Position numbers and translations under genes: made by a program | The notes under the pieces: generated by a model | What the model saw: only the letters and a program-made list of their open reading frames with translations | Told to the model about the DNA's origin: nothing | Databases searched by the model: none | In this document: positions 34,720 to 44,577 of the stretch, piece by piece | Layout: each line of letters begins with the position of its first letter | Position numbering within the stretch: the stretch's first letter is position 1 | NCBI GenBank assembly: GCA_006538405.1 | Contig: BJKQ01000008.1 | Span: 558,001 to 622,000, forward strand | Direction of reading: 5' to 3' | Source of the DNA: Hansfordia pulvinata | Taxonomy: Eukaryota; Ascomycota; Sordariomycetes; Xylariales | Length of the DNA stretch: 64,000 nucleotides

Positions 34720-36082
34720 TTATGAGCCCGACGCGTCCTTCTGGCTGCGAGCGCTGGCGCTCATGGCGGGTTGCTGAGTCGGGAGGACCTGCTGAGATTG
34801 CTCCTTCTGCTTCATCTTGCCGTATCCGTAGACAAGGCCGCTGAAGAAACCCAGGAGAATGGCGGTGACGCTTCCAAATGTGACAGGGGCCCCAAAGAAG
34901 ACGATGCCGCTGATGGCCAGGGGCAGCTTGTTCAAGTACCCGACGAATGAGTAGGTGGTCGACGAGGTCTTGCGGATGCACCAGGCAGACGAGTAAGAGA
35001 TGAAGATGGCGCCCATGCCCGAATAGAGCATGCCAATCATAATGTTGTATCGCGACTCGACAGGAAAGTTCTTGGCCACATTAGCCGAGGACCAGTCCTC
35101 GGTGATGAGGGAGCAAAGGATCATGATGGGGAGCGAAAGCATATTGTTGTAGTACATGGCTATTCCGCATGGTCAGTACCTATTCATTGAAGCAGCGATT
35201 TGGGTCGTTGACGAAACTTACTGTCCCAATCCTTAAAATGAAGCGAGGTGATGAACTTGCGCGTGCCCAGAACGTAGGAAGCCGTGCAGAAGACGTTGAG
35301 CCCCATCCAGGCGTAGCCGGCGTTCAGGTTGGAGGTGGCCGTGGCAGCGTCCACCGAGTGCCCAATGCCGTTGACGGCAGCCTGGATGTCCGCCCACGCA
35401 GCAACAACGGAGCTGAGCACCATGAGCAGAAACGACAGCTGGAGCAGCTGGGTCACGCTGCCGCCAAACCACCGCACCTCGCCGTAGGCAATTACGACGA
35501 TGGTCAAGTTCTTGAAGATGGTGTAGACAGGAACTGAAAGGAACTGAAGGGCCTTTGTACTGGTGTAGATCATGCCGACGAAGACGACGGACACGGGGAG
35601 CCCTGCATTGGGGTCAGTCAGTACCGTCGAAAAATGTGCGGGTCTCGGTTGTCGTCTCAAGACGTACACTTCTTGGCCTTGCTGCTTTCCAAGGGAGCAA
35701 GATTGGTGATGAAGCCCGTTTGCCTGAGAACCATGATGGCGATTGTGCAAATAGCCGCCTGTGAGTAGGTAGGTGGTTAGCCGCGGGAGGTCTGTCTGTC
35801 TGGGGCTACCTGAGTCGTGGCGCGTACCTGGATAGCTAGGTAGAGGAAGTTCAGGTTCCAAGAGGAGCCCGAGACAACGTACTTGTTCACGACCGTCATG
35901 CTAATCGAGGAGAAGCAGTAGGCCAGAACAGAGGCACCGGGGTTGTTCTCAAGACCCGCGAGAACGCTGCCCATGCCGCCAGTGCGGGCAGCATGATGGG
36001 GCGCGGGCCTGAAGCTGTCGCGGCTCCCGGGTTTCCCGTCCATCCTGCTCATCTCGACATCCTCGCTCTTTACGTTGGACAT
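34720..36082 (-). CDS. gmt1: GDP-mannose transporter (Vrg4/GMT family)
   Basis: A Golgi nucleotide-sugar antiporter that imports GDP-mannose for protein and lipid mannosylation. Four exons: 35828-36082, 35668-35758, 35222-35602 and 34720-35159. Phases agree and give 388 residues, the usual family length. About ten membrane segments are visible, starting after a 45-residue cytosolic N-terminus (SVLAYCFSSISMTVVNKYVV). Family landmarks include WNLNFLYLAIQ, FKNLTIVVIAYGEV, LNVFCTASYVLGTRKFI, TMYYNNMLSLP and FFGAPVTFGSVTAILLGFFSG. The nucleotide-binding motif normally written GALNK reads GYLNK here (VGYLNKLPLAISG). No ER-retrieval motif is obvious at the C-terminus. Confidence 0.93.
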
Positions 36083-37689
36083 TTTGGGTTCTGGTGTGGG
36101 GTCTGGGTTGCAAAGTGAAGGGGGCGATTATGCTATGCGATCACCATGACGGGGATAAAGGGGCGGCGTGGTGGGCTGTCGACGGCGGCTCGGAGCAGAA
36201 TCGTAAGGGGGGAATTGTCGGTTTGGCAAGCAAGCACGGCGCAAGTCGCTAAAAGTCAAGCAGGAGACAGCAAAGCGAGGGGAAGAGGCGTCAAGAAGGA
36301 CGTCGTCGACGGGTCGGGCCAAGTTGCAGAACAGAAATGGAAGGGTTGCAGATGGGCGAGGCGCTGGACGCGATAGACACAGTGGCGAACAATAATTTAA
36401 ATTGCAGCCGACGCGAATTCCACGTCCAGGGGAGGCTTGGCGGAAAGCGCCAGGGACAGGTGGCTCCTGCCCCGCGGCTCGACAGGCTGAAGTGGGGCCG
36501 GGCGAGTAAGCCGAGTCCTGTGGGTTGGTTACTCGCACCTTGCCTTATGTAACGTGGAGGTAACGGCCTTAGGTACACACATAGTGAGGTCCATCCATGT
36601 ACATCAGGTGGCTACGACGGGACCGCGTCTCCGGTACCTACCCGCCTGCCCTCACAGACGAGATGAGGAAGAGAGAGAAAATGCAAAGTACCCGTGCAGG
36701 CACAAGAACCCACACACAGCGGATGCGCGTATTCACGACTGGGCAACCGATACCGTACCTTACCTAAGGTAATCTGAAGGTAGCTCCTTGTAATTGAGAT
36801 CCCCAAGTCATCGTGCCTAGATCCCGGGCTTCGGCCCTGGGGTACTCGTATGCTGGCGCGGAGGAACATCCATTCGCCTGCTGCGAATACTCGTTCATTT
36901 TCCTACCTCTCGTATTATTTGAGTAGCAGCATTTGATGCATATCACGATGCCATAGATCTGTACAGATGTACTCGTCAGGATGAACGGTTGCCGTCGGTC
37001 GCCCTAAGTCAAGACCGACGTGTGAGCGAGGCTGTCCAGTCACGCGTGCGCATTGCTGCTAGCTACTGGTGTATATATTGAGGAAAAAAGCAACGACAAA
37101 AGCGCTATATGCGACAAACAATAGAGGCCGGTCGGGCGTCTCTAGATGCAATATCCGCCCGTCTCCCCAGCGACTCCCCCCCAATGAGAATGCAATCTCG
37201 AATCGCGGTGGCCCGCATTAGGCCAATTTGATGATACAAGCAGGTGGCGGCGCAAGGCTGATATGCAAGTGGACTGTTGTACAGAGAGATGGGTTCTCCC
37301 ATCTCGAGGTGGACTTGGCAGTGGGCAAGACAGTCGGCAGCTATGTGATGGACGTGGTGGTGACAAGAAGGCTAGCTGACGGTGCTGCGACTCGACAGTC
37401 TCCCTGCCTGAGAATCTGGGAATGCTCCAGGGCGGGACACCCGGCGAGTGGAAACCAACTCGGTGCCACAAGTGAAGCAGGCGCTGGGATTGTTGTCAGG
37501 ATGAACCACCCAGGAGTCGTTCGGGATGCAGTTGGTGGCAGCCCCTCGAACCGCAATAAGAGGGCTGACCGGAGCCTTCGGATAACCCCCGAACCCGCTA
37601 CCGGGTCTTGCTATTTTGTTGTCTAAGACGAGCAAGCCCACTGATGGACTAGGCTCGACGCGACACGCAATCCGGAGCCAGCCTCTTCT
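36083..37689. other. Intergenic region
   Basis: No supported gene. It contains palindromes GTACC/GGTAC and a perfect TACCTAAGGTA at 36761-36771. The first 450 bases are the likely gmt promoter, which includes an ATTTAAATT patch near 36390. Confidence 0.55.
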
Positions 37690-38754
37690 TTACTTCTTGG
37701 GCGCGGGCTTGGCGAAGGCCTTCTGGCGGTCGGCGTAGTCCTTGATCACGAGGGCACAGGTGGTGTCGGCGCAGAGGCGGCGGCGGCGCTGGAGGGGCAG
37801 CTTGGTGGCGAACTCGAGGCCGCTGGCGCGCTCCACCGCCTCGACGGGGACCTCGAAGTCGGTGATGGGCTTCTCGTTGGAGATGGGCGCGTTGGGCAGG
37901 ACGAAGGCGCCGATGGCGACGTTGCCCCCGGCCGCGGAGCCGTCCTCGGCGAAGATGACCTTGTAAAAGTGCGTGGGCACGGCGACGTTGGGCGGGCTGC
38001 CAATCATCTCGTACTTGACGTACCACTTGTTGTCGGTGGGGTCGCGCTTGGGCAGGTAGAGCGGCCCGGTGACGATGCGGACCGAGGGGTAGCGGCGCGT
38101 CAGGCCGCGGCAGAAGTCCTCAAAGTGCGCCCAGTAGTCGCGGTTGAAGCCCTCGCCGACCTGGGGGCACATGTTGGAGAGGAAGAAGGTCTCGTCCATG
38201 GCGGCCTGCGACCACTTGGCGTCGGCGGCGGGGACCTGGTGGCCGCGGTCGAAGCCCGAGCGGTAGTAGTCCTTGAGGCGGGCGCGGAACTGGGCGGGCA
38301 CGGCGTCGTCCTCGAGGAACGTGCTGTGCTTGCGGTCGCCGTCGCGCATCGCGACCGAGGCGGGGGTGATGTGCTCGGCGACCCAGTGGGGGTTGCGCAG
38401 GCGGCGGTCGAAGGACGAGACGAGGGCGTGGCGCGAGGCAATGTCGGCCACCGGGCCGGGGAATCCGTATTCGAAGAGCCCGGCCGGGTCGACGGGGGCG
38501 TCGGCCAGCGCGGCCGAGGCAGGGCCCGTGGGCAGCTGGGCCGGCGGCGAGAAGGCCTGCCTGGCGGGGATCGGGGCGGGGGCCGCGGCGGCGGCGGCTG
38601 GCGATGTGGAAACGGTGGTGGTGGTCGTGGAAACAGTCTTGGGGGCCTCGAGGCGGGCCTCGGGCGACGAGCGCATAGAGTACATGGCGGCGGTGGCAGC
38701 AGCTCCAGCTCCGGCGCCTGCAGCTGCGATAAGTGCGAGAGTAGACTTGGACAT
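37690..38754 (-). CDS. nuc1: Mitochondrial DNA/RNA non-specific endonuclease Nuc1 (EndoG)
   Basis: A beta-beta-alpha-metal nuclease of the EndoG family, located in mitochondria and linked to nucleic-acid degradation and apoptosis-like death in fungi. Single exon, 354 residues. The N-terminus (MSKSTLALIAAAGAGAGAAATAAMYS) is a hydrophobic mitochondrial anchor or leader, followed by an Ala/Pro/Thr-rich linker to about residue 90. The nuclease domain begins at YGFPGPVADI. The catalytic DRGH motif is at 169-178 (DRGHQVPAAD), with the metal-binding Asn in FFLSNMCPQ (190-198) and the expected RIVTGPLYLP and PTHFYKVI strands. All key residues are present, so the enzyme should be active. Confidence 0.95.
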   Translation of the reverse strand: MSKSTLALIAAAGAGAGAAATAAMYSMRSSPEARLEAPKTVSTTTTTVSTSPAAAAAAPAPIPARQAFSPPAQLPTGPASAALADAPVDPAGLFEYGFPGPVADIASRHALVSSFDRRLRNPHWVAEHITPASVAMRDGDRKHSTFLEDDAVPAQFRARLKDYYRSGFDRGHQVPAADAKWSQAAMDETFFLSNMCPQVGEGFNRDYWAHFEDFCRGLTRRYPSVRIVTGPLYLPKRDPTDNKWYVKYEMIGSPPNVAVPTHFYKVIFAEDGSAAGGNVAIGAFVLPNAPISNEKPITDFEVPVEAVERASGLEFATKLPLQRRRRLCADTTCALVIKDYADRQKAFAKPAPKK

Positions 38755-39981
38755 GGTGGCGGTCTCCGAGCGGCGTGGGCGTCCAGGGAGTTCGGGTATT
38801 TATGGAATTGGGAGGGGCTGTCGCAGGCGAGGCGAGATGATCAGAAGGAGTGGCAGTCAGCCAGGCCGTGGGCAAGACAGCAGACGAGGCGGGCGAGGGC
38901 GCAGGTGAGACGGGGCCCGAGGCGTGAAGCAGGTGACTTGGCGATGGTTGAGGCGCCGCGAGGAAGAGACGGGCAGCGGCGACGAGCACCAGATATACGC
39001 AAGCCGAGCGGGACAGACACGTGGGAGAGGGCGTGGGAGGGTCGGAGGCACGCGCCTATCACAGCTCGGGCTGTCGGTGGTGGTGGGATGGGGGCAGGTG
39101 GTGTCGCTGTCTCACTGGGGGAAATAGGGCGGGAAGAAAATCGTGGACCAGGAACACATGTGACGGCGGCTTCGCGTCGGCGGTTATCTACTAAAGCCAC
39201 TGTGTTCGAGCGCTTGTGTGTTTCCGACCTTGCCCGATCCAATGGGTAGCCGGTGACTTTATCATCACTGGCGCTTACTTGTTTTACACGCTCTTGTGCC
39301 ACGACGTTGTGACAGCATCACGCGCCCGTGACCCTCCAGTCAACTGCTCCTCGTCTCACTCTGGGATCGCGTTCCAATACTGAGAATCTTGCCAGGGGCT
39401 AAGGGGAGCTGCAAAGCAACTGCGATCGATCTGCTCCTCATCTGCTGATTCTGATTGGCCTGACCCTGCCGTGTCGACCGGTTCGAACCCGACAGCCCTT
39501 CTGACTGAGGGGTCTGTATGTTAGCTCGAACGCCTCGACTCTACCACAGATGGCAAGGCGATTCTGTCTTTTCAAAGCCTCGAGCTCGTCATTATAGTTG
39601 CCCTTCACAAATACAATGCCAATCACAAAGCATGGAAGAGGAAACGGTCACTCTCTCGGATCATTTCATATCTTCTAAGATGTGGGAGCCAGCCGCTGCA
39701 AGTAGTCCCCAAATACCGCGTCGCAAACCTCACACTCCGGCGGAAAAGGTCTATTACCCGCCAGTCGCTTCGACGAACGCCCAACACCTGTGTAATGTCC
39801 CACCCCGCCAGAAACAGCACTTGGGCCAGGAGCCCCTTTCCCTTTCGCCGAAAAAGGAGACGCCACAGGCAACAAAGAAAGACCAGAGAAGCAGAGAGGG
39901 GGGAATAAAACCCTCAGGGAACCAACTTCTGGCGAGCCCAGAGCATAGAGATCAGCCACGTCCGGCGCGCCGCCGTCTCGC
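38755..39981. other. Intergenic region
   Basis: No supported gene. The first few hundred bases are the nuc1 promoter side; the rest is the 3' flank of the minus gene ending at 39982. Confidence 0.6.
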
Positions 39982-41300
39982 TCACATGGCCCCGCCGCTC
40001 CCGGGCGAGGAGAACAGCCCGAACCCGGCGTCGCCGGCCAACGAGAGCCAACACGGCGCGCCGGCCAGCATGCCTCCACCTGCCCCCGCTCCTCCCCCGC
40101 CGGCGGCGGCGCCGCTGCCGCCGTCGTTGTATTCCCCAGTAAAGCCGCCGCCGCCGTCTAGCGAGCTGGGGAAAAAGCCGCCCGGCTGCTGGTCCGGGCC
40201 GCCGCCGCCGTCGGGCATGGGAGCGAACAGCCCCTGGCCGAAGAGAGACGGATCCAGCAGGTCCTGGTGCTGCTGCGGCTTCTGCTCCTGGGCCCCGAAA
40301 TACGACCCGAAGGGCCCGTTGTCGAAGAGGATGGGGTCCGCGAGATCCGGCGCCGCCTCTGTTGAGGTGGATGGGGGAAGAGGCACAGCTCGTTGAAGAA
40401 CGGGTCGCCGACGGCGGAGAACAGTTGCGGGCTGCCGTTGAGGCTGTTGGCGTTGCTGCTGCTGCTGCTGTTGTTGTTGTTATTCCCCGCGTAGAGGTAG
40501 TCGAGACCTGGGTTGTTGGTGCTGGTAATGGTCGGAGGCGCCGGAGGGGAGCCGAAGAAGGGCCACGCCGCCGGGATGGGGGAGCACGCGGGGCTGCCCT
40601 GCAGGGAGGTGGTGGCAGAGGCGGCCCAGGCGAGGGAGGGGTCGCCGGCGACTCCGCCTCCGCCTACGCCTACGCCTCCGCTCCTCGGGGCGCTCGTGAA
40701 GCCGGCCGTCGTGGGCAACGGACCGGGGAGGTGAGGGCTGGGCAGGGCGAAGTCGTAGGCCTGCTGCTGCTGCGCCGCCTGGTCCATCATGAACGGCTGG
40801 TGCTGGCTGTAGAGCGGGTGTCTTATCTGTTGCTGCTGCTGGGGCATCCCGCGTCGGCTCGACGTCGTCGTTGACGATCGGCTGCTGCTGTGCGTATCGC
40901 CAGCTCGGCTACTGCTTCTGCCGACATGATTCCTGTGCTGCTGCTGGTGGTGCTGCTGGTATGGTCCGCTCGGGATCTCGACCGGAAACGACGAGGACGA
41001 CTGCTGCTGCTGCTGCTGCTGCTTGGGCTTTCGGTTCCGCTGCCGGCGCTCCAGGCACGTGTGGCACGAGGCGCGGCCCTCCTTGGGCTCGCGGCCGCAC
41101 AGGCACAGGCCGTTGGCGCGGTACGTGTTGCGGGCCAGCGCGCGCGCGTGCCCGTGGTGATGGACGCAGAAGCGCGACTTTTGCCCGCGCAGGTGGCGCT
41201 CGCACCCGGCCACCTCGCACTGCCGCTGGTGGTGGTGGTGGTGGTGGTGGGCGGAGGAGTATGAGGAGGAGGAGGACGTCGAGGAGGTTGGGTTGGGCAT
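39982..41300 (-). CDS. Unrecognised Cys/His-rich (possible zinc-binding) protein, frame broken once
   Basis: The start is ATG 41300 (MPNPTSSTSSSSSYSS). A His run is followed by a compact Cys/His block at about residues 27-90: C-x4-C-x11-C-x-HHH, then C-x-C, then C-x10-C-x2-C, embedded in basic sequence (CEVAGCERHLRGQKSRFCVHHH and LCLCGREPKEGRASCHTCLERRQRNRK). The spacing suggests one or two zinc sites and the basic flank fits nucleic-acid binding; both are inference. The remainder is Gln-, Ser-, Asn- and Gly-rich, as in transcriptional regulators. The frame is one base short in the G run at 40373-40377; restoring it continues PLPPSTSTEAAPDLADPILFD to the stop at 39982, for 439 residues. I do not recognise the family. 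Five CGTCA units lie just upstream of the ATG. Confidence 0.7.
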
Positions 41301-41321
41301 CTTCGGCGAGGCCTGTGGGCG

Positions 41322-41346
41322 TGTCACGTCACGTCACGTCACGTCA
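41322..41346 (-). promoter_or_regulatory. Tandem TGACG (CGTCA) pentamers upstream of the Cys/His-rich gene
   Basis: Five CGTCA units in a row (TGACG on the gene's sense strand) end about 22 bases before the ATG. TGACG is the half site bound by CREB/ATF-type bZIP factors. They may act in the core promoter or in the leader; a plain repeat is also possible. Confidence 0.4.
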
Positions 41347-42836
41347 CACGTGTATGTGCTATGCTGCCCCGGGCTTCGTTTTCCCGTTGCTCGAGGAGGC
41401 GGTGGGGGAATAGGGGGGTTGGATGCCTGCTGTCCGCTGCTGCCGCTGGGAGGGTTTACTTCATGGGATTCAAGGGGGAGCTTGTGTGGTTGAATGCTGG
41501 ATGCTACCGTTGTTTGCGGACTGGACTTTGGACAGTGGGTGTCACTGTCACTCTCAAATGTGACCTAGCCGCCACATAGGGTAGTTAGAGAGAGCGGGAG
41601 AAAGAGTGTTATATACTGGGACAGACTCACTCTGGGGTGAAAAGGCGAGCCTTGCCAACGGCTGGCGGTGAGGAGGAAACCATCGCAGCCCGCTCCATGC
41701 CAACAAAGATCCACCGGTGCCTCTGTACCCGGGAACTCTGCTGGCCTCCCCCGGCGCGTCACGAGTACGGCCGGAAAGGAAGCCTGCGGCAGCCTTGGGA
41801 GACCATTGACCAGTCGGAGGGGTCCCTCTAAGCCCAGAACAATTGCTTTGGGGCCGCCGGAACTCTTGCAAGCTGGTACTCGGAGGGGCCGAAGGGGCAA
41901 TCGACGGTCCGGGGAGCCGGCATGCCCATAGGCACGTCAAAGAAGCCATGTGGTTGGCATGCAGGTCCTTCTCCCCGGGCCTACGGCTCTGACGCCGGCT
42001 GGGCCGAGCAAACGTTGTCTCTGAGGCGGAGAGCCGGCGGTCAAAGGCATGGTGACATCTTCTTTGAGAGAAGAAGGGGACTTGAAGCCTGTTGTGCTTT
42101 TCTCAGACGAACGCTGGCAGATGCTTCTGGTCCTCAGTAGCGCATGGTCTTTGGCTTAGAAGAAGAAGATCAGGAGGCAAATGCTGTGGTCCCCAGTCGC
42201 AGGTCCAGCAGACGGCCGGACATGACTGTGACAGAAAGGTGGCGAGAGACGAGTGGAAGCCTTCAAGGTCGTTCGAGACGTCTTCTTGTTTGTTTCTGTG
42301 CTGCCTCTATAGACGGCCACTTGCATCGCAGGTCCCACCTTTCTCGCTCGGGAGTTCAGTGGAATACTCCGGATGTCCCCCGGGGCTGTCCTCCAAAGGC
42401 GGGCTATCCGTGTATGGCTGACTCACAGAATCTGAGAACATGTGCAAGCCCTGGGATGAAACGCAGCGGCTGAACAATCCGGTCGCTGGCCGAAGTTTGT
42501 AGGAAGCGCGAAGTGTGTCATCGAACGCTGTCTCTGGTGACTGGTTTTGCGAGCTGGCCATTGGGACCTTGGTGAGTCCTCTTGATCCATGACATCTATT
42601 TTACAGCTTGATAGAAAGCGAAAAGGCATCATTGGAATATGCGTAGGGTTGGATCCAAATCTCGAAGCAAGATGAAGACACAAGCACTGCGCAATCCCAT
42701 CAGCAATGCTATATAATCTAATCTATCCTGTAAGAGTCGCTGCCGTGATCACGGCTCTGGGACCACCCAGCAGACGTGAAAGGGTTTCCCTCTCTCGACC
42801 AAAGTCGGCTAGATAGAGCTCGAATGTACACAAACC
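41347..42836. other. Intergenic region
   Basis: No supported gene. Frames here are short and show no recognisable motif; the right end is the 3' flank of the glutathione synthetase gene. Confidence 0.6.
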
Positions 42837-44577
42837 TCAAACCAGATGGCAGCTATCCATGCAGCCGAACCCAGCGGCGACGCCGCCTTCCTCACTCTGG
42901 TCGCCCTTGGTACGGAGCAGGTACCCGCGCTGCTCGTTGTGCACCACCTCGCGCGTGCTGCTGTCCCAGATGCACGACCCATACACGCCCAGCTCGCAGA
43001 TGACGCCGCCCGTCTCGACCTGGCCCGCGCGCAAGATGGAGTTGTGCAGCGGGGGCGGCGTGATGAGCTCCATGAGGATGTACGAGGGCCAGTGGGCCTC
43101 GGGGATGGAGCTGAGGAACGGCGGGATGGCGGCGCGGTAGATGTTGTTGCCCCCGCCCTCGCGCTGCGGCTTGAGCACGTACGAGCGGCACAGCTCGGGA
43201 TCCGTGGCGATTTCGCGCGCGCGCAGCCCGGCTTCGGTGTCGTCGAGGGGGTAGATGTTGGTGAAGGTCTGGGCCAGGGGCGCGACCGCCGTCGGGTTGA
43301 GGGGAAGGAAGCGACCCAGGATGGAGGGGTTGGTGGGCGTCTCGGGCGTCGCCAGCACCTGCTGGACCTTCTTCGTGCCGGCGACCTGGGTCAGCACCGA
43401 GGGGCACTTGATGGCGCCCGATCGCTCGAGGTGGTAGCGAGCCTCCCAGGCAGAAGAGTCGGGATAGTCGTCGGGCGTGTAGCCGGCGCGGAGGTATACG
43501 ACGGCGACCTCGAACGGGCGCGAGGGCAGTTCGGGGGAGCGGTACACGAGCGGGCGGCCCGGCCCTTCGGAGATGACGGTGTGGTCCAGGACGTCGGAGA
43601 ACTGAAGCCGGAAGACGGGCACCTGGGGGTCTTCCCACTTGCCCAGCTCGTACTCCAGGTGCCTCTGGTCGAAGACGTTGCGCTCGCCCGTTTGCACCAG
43701 GAAGATGACGCACTTGGGGTGGCCTGTTGCAGAAGGGCCGTATTCCACGAACGCATGGCGCATGCCTGCAGCCAGCCCCGCCGCGCTCCCGTTGTCCGGG
43801 AGCTGGAGCGAGTCCGCGGGCATAGCGTGGTCCAGCAGGGGATACTCGGTCTTGGAGAGAAAGCTGCCAAGAGGTCAGCACGGCGCCTTGGGCGACTTGG
43901 GCGACTTGGCCGGAGGAGCTCTGGCGTACCTGTGAAGCTGCGAGGTTTTGGAGGAAAGCCCCCGAACGAAGACGCGATGGTGTTGAACTCGACCTGCTTG
44001 ACTTGGGGGACAGAGCCGGCCGCGTCTTGGTGAACCATGTAGTCTGAGCGGAAGAGGCCGAGGTGCTTGTGCTGTTGACGGGTCAGCCGCCGTCGTCTTG
44101 CCATTCCACTGGGGCAAGACCCCATATCGGAGCGGGAGCAAACCTGAACGTAGCCTTGAGCCTTGACCCGCTGGTGGACCTTCCACAGCTCAGTTATGAA
44201 GGCATCGCTGTCGCCGATACTGGAAGACGCGGTCAGGACACGGCGCGGAGCTCGCACTAGCCCGGGAAGCCTGGCGGGCACTTACTCGGCGACGGTCTGG
44301 GCCAGGAAGTGCTCGTCCTGGCTGATGGCGGCGTACAGCTCATTGTAGGCCTTCTGGACCGAGACGGCCTGGTCGAAGCAGACGCGGGGAAGGGGCTGGG
44401 GAACAGCGTGACGGGGGCGGCGGTGGTGAGGATGTTGGCGGGGTCTGCATCGGCCGGGACGACGGCGGGCGGGGGCCGGACGCTGAGGCCATGGGCGGCG
44501 GCCCAGTCCTTGGCGACCTGGGTCAGCCGCTGCTGCTCGCCCGCGGAGACCTGAGGCGGATACGGCGCGGTGGCCAT
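42837..44577 (-). CDS. gsh2: Glutathione synthetase (frame broken twice)
   Basis: Catalyses the ATP-dependent joining of gamma-glutamylcysteine and glycine, the second step of glutathione synthesis, in the cytosol. Exons are 44286-44577, 44144-44219, 43930-44071 and 42837-43863, with introns of 66-72 nt. Landmarks in order are MATAPYPPQVSAGEQQRLTQ, KAYNELYAAISQDEHFLAQTVAE, SDAFITELWKVHQRVKAQGYVQ, LFRSDYMVHQD, QVEFNTIASSFGG, CVIFLVQTGERNVFDQRHLEYEL, YVLKPQREGGGNNIY (the Gly-rich ATP loop) and the C-terminal GGVAAGFGCMDSCHLV. Two single bases are missing: in the G run at 44386-44389 (exon 1) and in the C run near 43974-43979 (exon 3, where SSFGG must continue as LSSKTSQLH). With them the product is 512 residues, normal for eukaryotic Gsh2. 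Splice sites and phases are otherwise all consistent. Confidence 0.9.

Noticed and set aside
37969..39249. Open frame of 426 codons on the plus strand
   Set aside because: Antisense of nuc1; Gly/Arg/Val-rich translation without motifs, while the minus strand carries a complete nuclease.
39470..39500. GGTTCGAACC word resembling a tRNA T-loop
   Set aside because: No matching T-stem, D-arm or acceptor stem around it.
42846..44033. Open frame of 395 codons on the plus strand
   Set aside because: Antisense of glutathione synthetase exons; the minus strand holds the conserved enzyme.
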